A stretch of DNA of 64,000 nucleotides from an uncultured Eubacteriales bacterium (GTDB taxonomy: Bacteria > Bacillota > Clostridia > Christensenellales > Borkfalkiaceae), in NCBI GenBank assembly GCA_902767225.1, contig CACXGN010000007.1, positions 20,292 through 84,291 of the forward strand. The letters run 5' to 3'. Numbering within the stretch: position 1 is the first letter of the stretch; each line of letters begins with the position of its first letter. Both the position numbers and the translations under genes were made by a program. Below, in pieces: positions 56,016 to 63,809 of this stretch. The notes under the pieces were generated by a model. It was given only the letters and a program-made list of their open reading frames with translations, was not told the DNA's origin and did not search any database.

Positions 56016-57891
56016 TTTTCAAATACTTTCTAAAAGCGTCTATATGCGTTTTGGCAATGTTTTCTATCGTGCAGTCTCTAATTACCGATAAAGACTTTTC
56101 GCCCATTTTCAAAAGTTTTTCGTCGTCGTATATAACCGATTGAATTTTTTCGGATAAAGACTTATCGTCGCCGACTTTTACGATAAACCCGTTTTCGCCT
56201 TCGCTGACAAGGTCAAGTCCCGCCATACACTTATCGGTAGTGATTATCGGAAGCCCGCAAGCCATAGCCTCGTTTATAACAAGCCCCCAAACGTCGCCTA
56301 CCGTCATTAAAACGAAAATATCCGAAGCCCTATAATACTTTTTGAGATCTTCTTTTCCCATAAAGTCTACGTAATGCACGTTATTTAGCCCCGCTTCTTT
56401 CGTCATAGCGGCAAATTCTTCGGTGGGCTGCCCGCCGACGATATAAAAGCCGATATCCTTATCAAGCGCCGCCGCCGATCTTAAAAGCACGTCATATCCT
56501 TTGCCGTAGCCGTTTAAGTATGAAAATCTGCCGACGGAAAGAATAACTCTTTTTTCATTTATGCCAAGTTCTTTTCTTAATCTTGCCTTTTCTTCTACTA
56601 AAGGAGCGGCTTTAAAAACGTCTTCTTTATACAGCGAAGAAAAGGTATGCTTTATTATCCTTTCTTCCCCTATGCCGTAACTTTTCAAAAAGTCCACCGC
56701 GGAATACGAACCGCAAAGGAAATACGGCATGGAACGGATAAGTTTTCTTTTGAATATATTTTTGATCGATTTTTTTGTGCTATTATTAACCGTTCCGTCC
56801 ATATTGACGAAATAGTCGATACCTAACTTATTCAGTTTTTTGGCGTTCATCACTTGCGTGAAAAACCCGTATCCGTCCAAAATGACTATATCGTAAAAAC
56901 CCTTTTTTACTTCTTTGATAAAGTCTTTGGATACTTTGCCGATAATCGGATACGTTCTGCCGTTCATAAACACGAACCGACAGTTTTTCGACCGTTTTGA
57001 AAGCCACTCTGCATTTCTTTCGGCGTTGGTTTCGTATAAATAGTAAACGGTAACTTCCGCGTATTTTGAAAGTTCGTCGAGCCAGTCTACTCTATAAGGC
57101 GCTAAAAGCGAAGTGGAAACGATTATTTTTAACTTTTCTTCGCTAAAAGAACCTTTTATTCTCGGCAGATATTTACCTATAACTTTGCGGTAATTGTATT
57201 CTGCGACGTTAATTCTCGGCAAAAAGCCCTGATCCCTATCAATAACGGTTTTATCGATACAGTATTTAAAGGTAGAAAATAATAATTTATAGTCGGTGCT
57301 TTTTAAAACGCCGATTGAACGCGGAGAGCATGCGTATGCCGATCCGTATGGGAAGGCGAAATACTCTGCCTTGCACCCGTATTTTTTTCTAAACTCCGTA
57401 GCGTCCGCCTCTGACAGCAACCTTTTTTCACCGAGCCTTCTCGAAAGTTTATGATGCTTTGTGTGATAGCCCACCGTGCATAAAGGATTTTTAATTAATT
57501 CTTTCAGTTCTTCTTCGGAGATATAATTCGGCTTATTTAAATACTCTTCCGTTATAAACACGGTGAAAGGAATATTTTTTTCGGTTAAATACGGCACGCC
57601 GTTATGAAATGCGTCCGAAAACCCGTCGTCAAGCGTTATAACCGCATATTTAAAAGCGTCTTCTTGTTGTGCTTTTTCTTCGACTTGATCTACCGAAATA
57701 AAACTATATCCGCGACTAATAAGAGTTGAAATAAACCTTTTAAACCCTTTTTCGGTTATGCAGATACTTTTATCCGACCACTCCTTTTGGTTATCGTTTA
57801 TCTGATGAAACATAAATACTTTAACGCCGTTTCTTTTGCGGTTAAAATATTCTTTGTTTTTTTGTCTTATCGAATATATCTTTTTCAGCAT
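56005..57891 (-). CDS. Fusion: NodB/CE4 polysaccharide deacetylase with GT4 glycosyltransferase
   Basis: A 628-residue bifunctional protein. Residues about 20-240 are a CE4 deacetylase: VFMFHQINDN, YAVITLDDGFSDAFHNGVPYL with Asp88-Asp89, and the metal motif H143-TKH-H147 in VGYHTKHHKLS, then FAFPYGSAYACSP. Residues about 250-628 are a GT4 transferase: IIVSTSLLAPYRVDWL, VILSVGRFSYLNGYGKGYDVLLRSAAAL, FYIVGGQPTEEF and DVWGLVINEAMACGLPIITTD. No signal peptide or membrane helix, so the deacetylation occurs in the cytosol, unlike most CE4 enzymes. A sugar would be added and its N-acetyl removed by one protein. It overlaps the neighbouring genes on both sides. Confidence 0.9.
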   Translation of the reverse strand: MLKKIYSIRQKNKEYFNRKRNGVKVFMFHQINDNQKEWSDKSICITEKGFKRFISTLISRGYSFISVDQVEEKAQQEDAFKYAVITLDDGFSDAFHNGVPYLTEKNIPFTVFITEEYLNKPNYISEEELKELIKNPLCTVGYHTKHHKLSRRLGEKRLLSEADATEFRKKYGCKAEYFAFPYGSAYACSPRSIGVLKSTDYKLLFSTFKYCIDKTVIDRDQGFLPRINVAEYNYRKVIGKYLPRIKGSFSEEKLKIIVSTSLLAPYRVDWLDELSKYAEVTVYYLYETNAERNAEWLSKRSKNCRFVFMNGRTYPIIGKVSKDFIKEVKKGFYDIVILDGYGFFTQVMNAKKLNKLGIDYFVNMDGTVNNSTKKSIKNIFKRKLIRSMPYFLCGSYSAVDFLKSYGIGEERIIKHTFSSLYKEDVFKAAPLVEEKARLRKELGINEKRVILSVGRFSYLNGYGKGYDVLLRSAAALDKDIGFYIVGGQPTEEFAAMTKEAGLNNVHYVDFMGKEDLKKYYRASDIFVLMTVGDVWGLVINEAMACGLPIITTDKCMAGLDLVSEGENGFIVKVGDDKSLSEKIQSVIYDDEKLLKMGEKSLSVIRDCTIENIAKTHIDAFRKYLKNDK

Positions 57892-58835
57892 ACGCTTCTT
57901 TTCTTCATTATTATGTAAAACAGTTTTTTAGATAAAAGTCCTATTCTTGAAACGATACGAACCGAGCGCTTCGGGAACTTTTTAAGTTTTTTAAGGTGAG
58001 TTTTTCCGTCAAGCATTGAAAATAGTTCTTTCCACGTTTTAAAATCCCCGATCCTTGCCGAGGCTGAAATCGAGCCCAAAACCCAGCGTGGAAGCAAAAA
58101 TTCGTTCTCTATCGAACCTTTATCATATAGCGAAGGCAAGGGTTTCATATATTCGTAACTATCGGCGATTTTTTCGGCTTTCGTGGAGTTCATTATAGAA
58201 GTACCGCGAACGAAATACTGGTAAAGCGGCTCTTCTATATACCCAACCTTATTAACCTTACCTAAAACCCGCCACATAAAGTGCTGATCTTCCGACCACG
58301 CCATCTTTGCGAAAAACAGGTCGTTCGATAAAAGGAATTCCCTTTTATAAAGCGTGCCGGGTGCCAAAATCACTTTGTCCCTTAACAAGAACTCTTTGGT
58401 TATCTGATCTTTTGTATAGTAAACGGGCGATTTTTTTTCGCAATCTTTTAAGCAATCTACTTCGCTTTTAACGTAGTGAAAATCGCAAAATATAAAATCT
58501 TCGTCAAAGTTAAGCGCGCCCACAAGCCTTTCTATCGTGAACGGCAGAATAACGTCGTCCGCATCCAAAAAGTAAACGTATTCGCCGGTTGCCGCTTTAA
58601 GCCCCGTGTTTCTCGCCTCACCAAGCCCCATATTGTTTTGATGGACTATGCGATACGGAAAACCACTATCCGATAAAAACTTTTCGGCAAGTATGGCGGA
58701 ATTATCCGGAGTGCCGTCGTCCACCAAAATAAGTTCTATATTTTTATATGTCTGCGCAATTACCGATTTTAACGTGGGGATAATATAATCTTCAACTTTA
58801 TAAATCGGGATTGCAATAGATACGGAAACGCTCAT
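57885..58835 (-). CDS. GT2 family glycosyltransferase
   Basis: A 316-residue GT-A enzyme. Motifs: VSIAIPIYKVEDYIIPTLKSVI, ELILVDDGTPDNSAI, MGLGEARNTGLKAATGEYVYFLDADDVI with the DxDD. The C-terminus is basic (KKLFYIIMKKRSVC). Overlaps the fusion gene by 7 bases and its start touches the last base of the upstream GT4 gene. Confidence 0.9.
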   Translation of the reverse strand: MSVSVSIAIPIYKVEDYIIPTLKSVIAQTYKNIELILVDDGTPDNSAILAEKFLSDSGFPYRIVHQNNMGLGEARNTGLKAATGEYVYFLDADDVILPFTIERLVGALNFDEDFIFCDFHYVKSEVDCLKDCEKKSPVYYTKDQITKEFLLRDKVILAPGTLYKREFLLSNDLFFAKMAWSEDQHFMWRVLGKVNKVGYIEEPLYQYFVRGTSIMNSTKAEKIADSYEYMKPLPSLYDKGSIENEFLLPRWVLGSISASARIGDFKTWKELFSMLDGKTHLKKLKKFPKRSVRIVSRIGLLSKKLFYIIMKKRSVC

Positions 58836-60031
58836 TATTCCACCTTGTTATTTGCTGTCTTATATTCTTCAAGTATACTTTCAAGAAGGGTAAAGAATTT
58901 TTCTTTTGCAAAATTTTCTTCAAAAAACTTAACGGCGTTTTCTGAAAGCGCTTTTTTATTCTTTTCGGCAATGAATTTTTTTACGGCTACCGCAAGCCCT
59001 TTTTCGTCTTCCGCGTTCGCGCAGTATCCCGCACCGGACTTTTCTATAACCCTTTTAGCCTCGCCGTCGATTGCACCTATAACGGGCTTCCCTGCGGCGA
59101 TATAAGACTGATATTTCCCGGGAAGCGTGTATGAAAGCACGGGATCAGACTCCATAGTCAACAGCATTGCGTCTGCATTTTTATAAAAGGACGGCATTTC
59201 AGATAGCGGTCTTTTTCCGTAAAAGAAAACGTTAGTAAGCCCTTCCGCGCTCTTTTTCACGTTTTCAAGTTCCGAGCCGTCTCCAACGATGTGAAAATAA
59301 AGATCTTTTTCGTCTCTAAGTATTTTAGCGGCGGAAATGATCGTATCTACTTTTTGCGCCTTTCCTATATTGCCCGCAAAGGTAAGGTCGATTTTTCCGT
59401 CGGGAATTTTTTCGCAATCTTTCGGGTTAAATATGCTTTCGGCGTATTGCGGAAGATAAACGGTATCCTTTATTCCGAACTCGTCCGCAAAGTATTTTTT
59501 AAAGCTTTCTGACGTTACGAGTATTTTATCCGACGATTTATATATCTTTTCGGAAACTTTACGGTAATGCTTATATATAAAAGAATTTCTTTTTATCCCG
59601 CCGGCGACCAGACTTTCGGGCCAAAGATCAAGGCAGTATAGCACAAGTTTTTTGCCGAAAAGTTTTTTATACTTTATTCCGGCTTCTGCCATCATTACGG
59701 GAGAGAGCTGATTGATAAGCACTACGTCAAAATCCCCGCCGAGTTTTTTTACAAATCTTTTAGAAGAAAAGGCAAAACTGTAATAATTTAAGAACCGAAA
59801 TAAGATCCCTTTTCTTCTTCCTACGGTGCTGCACCTTATAACTCTGACGCCGTTTATAACTTCGTTTCGGTGTTCCTTTCCCTTATACCCTTTAAATATT
59901 TTACCTATCGGGTAGTTCGGAAGCCCTGTTAAAACGGTAACTTCGTGCCCACGAAAAACAAGTTCTTCCGCCGTGTCGGTTATTCTGAACTGCTCGGGAT
60001 AATAGTTTTGGCTGATTAGTAAAATTTTCAT
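58835..60031 (-). CDS. GT4 family glycosyltransferase, WbuB/WcaI-like
   Basis: A 398-residue GT-B enzyme. ILLISQNYYPEQFRITDTAEEL, VTVLTGLPNYPIGKIFKGYKGKE and FDVVLINQLSPVMMAEAGIKY in the N-terminal half resemble WbuB-type transferases, some of which add L-FucNAc to a lipid-linked HexNAc. The C-terminal half has LTFAGNIGKAQKVDTIISAAKIL and ADAMLLTMESDPVLSYTLPGKYQSYIAAGKPVIG. Second gene of the cluster, overlapping the initiating transferase by 4 bases, so it probably adds the second sugar. The WbuB likeness agrees with a FucNAc pathway (CapF-like gene), but this is inference. Confidence 0.88.
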   Translation of the reverse strand: MKILLISQNYYPEQFRITDTAEELVFRGHEVTVLTGLPNYPIGKIFKGYKGKEHRNEVINGVRVIRCSTVGRRKGILFRFLNYYSFAFSSKRFVKKLGGDFDVVLINQLSPVMMAEAGIKYKKLFGKKLVLYCLDLWPESLVAGGIKRNSFIYKHYRKVSEKIYKSSDKILVTSESFKKYFADEFGIKDTVYLPQYAESIFNPKDCEKIPDGKIDLTFAGNIGKAQKVDTIISAAKILRDEKDLYFHIVGDGSELENVKKSAEGLTNVFFYGKRPLSEMPSFYKNADAMLLTMESDPVLSYTLPGKYQSYIAAGKPVIGAIDGEAKRVIEKSGAGYCANAEDEKGLAVAVKKFIAEKNKKALSENAVKFFEENFAKEKFFTLLESILEEYKTANNKVE

Positions 60032-60672
60032 TTCGACTGTTTGTCCGTATCGTCTTTTTTATTTTCTTTTTCTTTATTTAACTCGCCCGTTCCGCCTTCG
60101 ACCACGCCGTCGCTTTTAAGCACGGACTTGACCGTCATAAAAAAGCACTTGCAATCAAAACCGAAACTCAGCCTTTTAACGTATTCTCCGTCGAGAGCTG
60201 CCTTGTCCGCTATTTCGAGCTCGTCCCTGCCGTTTATCTGCGCCCAACCGGTAAGCCCGGGCTTAACGTCGTTTGCGCCGTATTTATCCCGCTCGGCAAC
60301 CAGATCGTCCTGATTCCAAAGTGCGGGACGGGGCCCTATTATACTCATTTTTCCCGAGAAGATATTAAATATCTGCGGAAGTTCGTCAAGCGAAGTTTTC
60401 CTTAGCCAAGCACCGACTTTGGTGATATACTGTTCGGGATTTTCAAGTAAGTGCGTCGGAACGTCGTGCGGGGTGTCGATACGCATCGTTCTGTATTTTA
60501 TAATATTAAAAGTCTTCTTTTTCTTGCCGATTCGTTTTTGCTTAAAAAATACCGGACCTTTGGAATCGATCTTGATCGCGATAAAAAGCGCTAAAAAAAG
60601 TGGGATAAGGACTACTATTCCGATAAACGAAAGAAAAATATCTATCAATCTTTTGAAAAAGTTTTTATACAT
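60028..60672 (-). CDS. Initiating phosphoglycosyl transferase (bacterial sugar transferase family)
   Basis: A 214-residue monotopic enzyme of the PglC/WcaJ-type. It transfers a sugar-1-phosphate, such as GalNAc- or Glc-1-P, onto undecaprenyl phosphate to begin each glycan. The N-terminal reentrant helix (IDIFLSFIGIVVLIPLFLALFIAIKID), DSKGPVFFKQKRIGKK, TSLDELPQIFNIFSGKMSIIGPRP and GLTGWAQINGRDE are all present; the short form lacks the N-terminal CoA-binding module. The C-terminal 20 residues are charged and variable. First gene of the cluster, behind the promoter at 60766-60794. Confidence 0.95.
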   Translation of the reverse strand: MYKNFFKRLIDIFLSFIGIVVLIPLFLALFIAIKIDSKGPVFFKQKRIGKKKKTFNIIKYRTMRIDTPHDVPTHLLENPEQYITKVGAWLRKTSLDELPQIFNIFSGKMSIIGPRPALWNQDDLVAERDKYGANDVKPGLTGWAQINGRDELEIADKAALDGEYVKRLSFGFDCKCFFMTVKSVLKSDGVVEGGTGELNKEKENKKDDTDKQSK

Positions 60673-60690
60673 CTTTTGATATGTTTTAAG

Positions 60691-60732
60691 CGCGTTTTTA
60701 TAAGTTAAAGTCTAATAACGAGCAAAAACGCG
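60691..60732 (-). promoter_or_regulatory. Hairpin in the 5' leader of the glycan cluster
   Basis: A perfect 9-bp inverted repeat, CGCGTTTTT (60691-60699) and AAAAACGCG (60724-60732), closes a 24-nt loop in the 5' leader. It directly follows an AAAGGAG site (60740-60734) that is not used by the first gene. Starting eight bases further on, TTG-CTC-GTT-ATT-AGA-CTT-TAA (60725-60705) could encode a six-residue leader peptide. No U-tract, so it is not an intrinsic terminator. Confidence 0.45.
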
Positions 60733-60765
60733 TCTCCTTTTAAATAATAGCATTATAACTTAATC

Positions 60766-60794
60766 ATTATACCAAAGGTAAAAGCAAATTGCAA
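60766..60794 (-). promoter_or_regulatory. Promoter of the polysaccharide cluster
   Basis: TTGCAA (60794-60789), 17-bp spacer, TATAAT (60771-60766) on the minus strand, giving a 5' leader of about 85 nt. A second TATAAT (60757-60752) lies close by. No terminator separates the cluster from the ZIP gene upstream, so read-through is possible. Confidence 0.7.
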
Positions 60795-60858
60795 TAGAAA
60801 AATAAATATATTTATATATATATATCATATATCGGCAAGTTTAAATAAGTAATACCTA

Positions 60859-61638
60859 TTATCCTAACGCGACGTCTAAAATCATCATAACGGTAAAGCC
60901 TATCATAAACCCCCAAGTCGCTATTTTAGTAGATTCGCTATTATGCGAATCGGGAACAAGGTCTTCTATCACGACAAAGACCATAGCCCCCGCGGCAAAC
61001 GATAAAAGCCACGGCTGGCATACGGTTAAAAAGGTAGCCAAAAAATAGCCTATGACCGCGGCGATAGGTTCTACCGCGCCGCTAAGCGCACCGAACAAAA
61101 ATGCTTTACCCTTCGATACCCCGCCGCTTTTAAGCGGAAGCGAAACTGCAGCCCCTTCGGGGAAATTTTGCACGGCGATTCCGATTGCAAGCCCTAATGC
61201 GGAATACGCGGGGTCTTTTAATGCCGCCGCGCCGCCGAACGCAAAACCTACCGCAAGCCCTTCCGGAATATTATGTATCGTTATCGCAAGAAAAAGTTTA
61301 AACGTCTTTTTAGAGCGCTCGTTATCACCTTTAAGCGGCATGTTAAACCCCTTTTGCGGAATAACTTTATCTAAAAGCACTAAAAATCCGCCGCCCAACA
61401 AAAAACCCACGGCGGCGGGAATAAAGGCAAAATTTCCGAAACTAACGGACGATTCTATTGCGGGAATAAGCAGCGACCAAACGGACGCCGCGACCATGAT
61501 CCCGCCGGCAAGACCCAAAAGCGCCGAGTCGGTTTTTCCCGAAACGGAAGACCTAAAAAAGAATACAAGCGCAGAGCCCAAACTTGTTGCCAAAAATATA
61601 ATCGAAAAGCCTATAACCGTCAAAAAAACGTTGCTCAT
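60859..61638 (-). CDS. ZIP family divalent metal transporter (ZupT-like)
   Basis: A 259-residue membrane protein with eight predicted helices that probably imports zinc or iron. Helix 4 has ITIHNIPEGLAVGFAFGG (the HNxPEG metal site) and helix 5 has IAVQNFPEGAAVSLPLKSG (the QNxPEG site), matching the two ZIP metal-binding motifs. The loop between helices 3 and 4 has few His. Start taken at the ATG at 61638, preceded by GGAGGGG, since upstream codons are not conserved-looking. It is a single gene between two membrane-protein loci. Confidence 0.93.
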   Translation of the reverse strand: MSNVFLTVIGFSIIFLATSLGSALVFFFRSSVSGKTDSALLGLAGGIMVAASVWSLLIPAIESSVSFGNFAFIPAAVGFLLGGGFLVLLDKVIPQKGFNMPLKGDNERSKKTFKLFLAITIHNIPEGLAVGFAFGGAAALKDPAYSALGLAIGIAVQNFPEGAAVSLPLKSGGVSKGKAFLFGALSGAVEPIAAVIGYFLATFLTVCQPWLLSFAAGAMVFVVIEDLVPDSHNSESTKIATWGFMIGFTVMMILDVALG

Positions 61639-61718
61639 CTCTTTCGTTCCCCTCCGATACTTCAATATCGTTTTATCTCTTCTTACATACTATTCGGAAA
61701 GGAGTTTAAAAGTTAAAA

Positions 61719-61744
61719 GCGGCTAAGATATAAGCCTTAGCCGC
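61719..61744 (-). terminator. Terminator of the gene at 61763-62422
   Basis: GCGGCTAAG (61719-61727) and CTTAGCCGC (61736-61744) pair perfectly; the minus-strand transcript continues TTTTAACTTTT. Confidence 0.9.
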
Positions 61745-61762
61745 CATATAAGTTTTTATTTT

Positions 61763-62422
61763 TTATTTAAATAATTTTCTGTTTATAAGCCACAGCAAAA
61801 ACGAAATAAGATAGGTAACGGCAAGTATAAGTATGCATACTATAACTCCTGTCCATATTCCTTTTGCAAAAAAGGCATACCAGTCGTATTCTATCGGAAC
61901 TACGCCGCCTTCCATATGCGTAAACACCACGGTAAGGTAAAATACCGAATATAAAAACATATGCGAAAGCCCTATAAACGTAACGTAAAACGGAATATCG
62001 TTTCTATTTTCAAAAAATAAAAACACGACAGCAGAGCATACGGGGATCAAAAAGTGGAAAAAAAGATTTGCATTTGTAAAGAGTGAAAAAAATCCCGTGT
62101 CTACAATGGGTGCAAGATAGCATACGACGGTTAAAAACGTCAACACGACGCCGACCGTGAAAATGAGTTTAAGTTCGTATAATACCTTTGGGATTTCGGA
62201 TATTTTTTTAGTTAATAAAAGTATCCCGTATACCGTGAAAACACCAGACATCACGCCCATTATAACGTTAGACTGAACGGTGAAAAACTTGAACGCGGAA
62301 ATGCCGAAAGTAGTGTTATCCGCGCCCGTCATTTTCACTTCAAAAAGCGTAAAAACGGTTCCCAAAACCGCCATAATAAAGATTGCGGCGTTAAATACGG
62401 TTGCTATTTTTATTTTTTTCAT
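61763..62422 (-). CDS. Six-helix membrane protein, possibly Pr6Pr/FAR-17a-like
   Basis: A 219-residue protein with six hydrophobic segments (about residues 10-30, 45-70, 88-110, 118-138, 145-167 and 190-213). FKFFTVQSNVIMGVMSGVF in helix 2 resembles the YFTxQSN motif of Pr6Pr/FAR-17a-like membrane proteins, for which no bacterial function is known. No catalytic residues are assigned. It has its own promoter (62454-62482) and terminator. Family assignment is tentative. Confidence 0.65.
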   Translation of the reverse strand: MKKIKIATVFNAAIFIMAVLGTVFTLFEVKMTGADNTTFGISAFKFFTVQSNVIMGVMSGVFTVYGILLLTKKISEIPKVLYELKLIFTVGVVLTFLTVVCYLAPIVDTGFFSLFTNANLFFHFLIPVCSAVVFLFFENRNDIPFYVTFIGLSHMFLYSVFYLTVVFTHMEGGVVPIEYDWYAFFAKGIWTGVIVCILILAVTYLISFLLWLINRKLFK

Positions 62423-62453
62423 ATGTTAAATTACCTTTTCTTTTTACGGTATC

Positions 62454-62482
62454 ATTATACCATATATCCGTATTTTTTTCAA
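62454..62482 (-). promoter_or_regulatory. Promoter of the six-helix membrane protein gene
   Basis: TTGAAA (62482-62477), 17-bp spacer, TATAAT (62459-62454) on the minus strand. The -10 lies within a small dyad GGTAT-AATG-ATACC. Confidence 0.7.
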
Positions 62483-62550
62483 GTTAGAAAAGTTTGCTTT
62501 TTTTCACTTGCGTTTTTAATCTTTCGGTGATAATATTATTTGGGTAAATT

Positions 62551-63480
62551 ATGTTAACGCTTATCTTAAAGTGCGCAGTCGGCGTTGCCGACACCACTTT
62601 TGCAAAACTTTATGCCGTTAAGGCAGACGAAGGAGCGATACCGAAACTTTTATATATCTTTTTGGTTTCGGTATTTTCTATTTTTCTTTACGCCGCTTTC
62701 GGTGCTTTTAATCTGCCGATAAACACAGCAACGGCTATATATGCTTTAATTTACGCCGCGCTTGCCGCAGGAAATATGTTTATCCAACTGATTATTTATA
62801 AAAAGGTCAACCTTATAATGTTCGGGCTTTTGGTGAATTTTGCCTCGCTCGTTCTTCCGTCGGTTTATGCATTTATCTTCCTTGGCGAAAGTTTTTCCGG
62901 CAACTTCGCCGTTGCAGCAGCACTTATTTTAATTTCCGTGCTTTTGCCGATAAAGGATCTTAAAAAAGAAATTTCAAAAAACAAAGACGGCGAAAATAGC
63001 GGTAATACTTCCAAGGGAAAAACCGTCCTTATAATTATCTCGCTTATTCTTTTCGTATTTATCGTCGCCGCAACTTCTATCATTTCTAAACTCGTCGCGT
63101 CGGACGAGCGGGTAACGAATAAGTTTTCTTTCTTTACTTATACCAACATCTTCGTGATGGGTTTTACCCTTATTGCATTTATCCCCGCCGCCTTAAAAAA
63201 CAAGTCGGGCTTAAAAGGATATATGCACAGATTTTTCGGTAAAAACATAATCTTTGCCCTTCTTTCGATAGTGGCAAGCGCCGTGTCTTTTACCCTGTCT
63301 TACACCGTCTTAGAAACGATGGATCTATCTTTAAATCAGTTCGCGTCGCAAGCCGTGTCCACCGTGTTTTTAACCGCCGTTTCCTATCTCGTTTTTAAAG
63401 AAGGCTTAACAAAAACTACCGCTATCTCCGTTATTCTTTCTATCCTTTCATTTGTATTTTTGTTCTTTATAAAGTTTTAA
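62551..63480 (+). CDS. DMT/EamA-type transporter
   Basis: A 309-residue protein with ten predicted membrane helices in two homologous halves joined by a charged loop (about residues 130-155, KDLKKEISKNKDGENSG). The first half ends with FASLVLPSVYAFIFLGESFSG, the second with FASQAVSTVFLTAVSYLVFKEGL; this E-containing pre-helix motif in both halves is typical of EamA drug/metabolite transporters. The substrate is unknown. It has no clear ribosome site (TTTGGGTAAATT precedes the ATG); a TTGCGT-17-TAATAT promoter is possible. Confidence 0.85.
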   Translation: MLTLILKCAVGVADTTFAKLYAVKADEGAIPKLLYIFLVSVFSIFLYAAFGAFNLPINTATAIYALIYAALAAGNMFIQLIIYKKVNLIMFGLLVNFASLVLPSVYAFIFLGESFSGNFAVAAALILISVLLPIKDLKKEISKNKDGENSGNTSKGKTVLIIISLILFVFIVAATSIISKLVASDERVTNKFSFFTYTNIFVMGFTLIAFIPAALKNKSGLKGYMHRFFGKNIIFALLSIVASAVSFTLSYTVLETMDLSLNQFASQAVSTVFLTAVSYLVFKEGLTKTTAISVILSILSFVFLFFIKF

Positions 63481-63506
63481 GTTTGATTATTTTTTTTGCC
63501 AAATAA

Positions 63507-63535
63507 AAAACCAGTCTATTTATAAGGCTGGTTTT
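63507..63535 (-). terminator. Terminator between the DMT transporter and XRE genes
   Basis: AAAACCAG (63507-63514) and CTGGTTTT (63528-63535) form a stem with T runs on both sides; it may serve both convergent genes. It overlaps the 3' end of the XRE gene by two bases. Confidence 0.7.
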
Positions 63536-63740
63536 ATAATTCTATTCCGTCGGTTAAATCTTCAAAACAAGTGTCTAAAACTTTTATCATTTTTATTATG
63601 TTATATAGCGTCGGTTCAACCAAGCCCCTTTCCCACTCGCTTACGCGTTGCTGCGTAGTCCCCATTTTTTCAGCAAATACTTTTTGACTCATTTTATTCA
63701 TCTGACGAATATTTTTAAGATTTTCACCAAACTTTTTCAT
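63534..63740 (-). CDS. Small XRE family HTH regulator
   Basis: A 68-residue protein that is one Cro/C1 helix-turn-helix domain: MSQKVFAEKMGTTQQRVSEWERGLVEPTLYNIIKMIKVL, whose recognition helix is about residues 28-40. No other domain. There is no ribosome site; TAAAAT (63752-63747) ends six bases before the ATG, consistent with a leaderless mRNA. It is divergent from the partial gene at 63810, and two 16-bp inverted repeats lie in the 69-bp gap. It probably represses both promoters. Confidence 0.85.
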   Translation of the reverse strand: MKKFGENLKNIRQMNKMSQKVFAEKMGTTQQRVSEWERGLVEPTLYNIIKMIKVLDTCFEDLTDGIEL

Positions 63741-63751
63741 ATTATAATTTT

Positions 63752-63767
63752 ACGCTAAACTTAGTGT
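63752..63767. promoter_or_regulatory. Operator 1 of the XRE divergent region
   Basis: ACGCTAAACTTAGTGT, imperfect inverted repeat with half-sites ACGCTAAA and ACACTAAG. It is next to the -10 of the XRE gene. Shares a half-site with operator 2, 30 bp away centre to centre. Confidence 0.7.
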
Positions 63768-63774
63768 TCTATTC

Positions 63775-63803
63775 TTGACATACACTAAATATAGTGTTAA
63801 AAT
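63775..63803 (+). promoter_or_regulatory. Leaderless promoter of the right-end gene, with operator 2 in its spacer
   Basis: TTGACA (63775-63780), 17-bp spacer, TAAAAT (63798-63803). The spacer contains the dyad ACACTAAATATAGTGT (63782-63797). The -10 is six bases from the ATG at 63810, so transcription should start on the A of that ATG. Binding of the regulator to the spacer would block RNA polymerase. Confidence 0.75.
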
Positions 63804-63809
63804 TTAGTC

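Noticed and set aside
60790..60840. AT-rich repeat tract as a replication origin or integration site
   Set aside because: Only simple TA repeats; no DnaA-box cluster, no neighbouring replication or integrase gene.
61052..61726. A 224-codon plus-strand frame opposite the ZIP transporter
   Set aside because: Antisense to a confidently identified gene with both metal-site motifs; composition (Pro/Ser/Lys-rich) is not protein-like.
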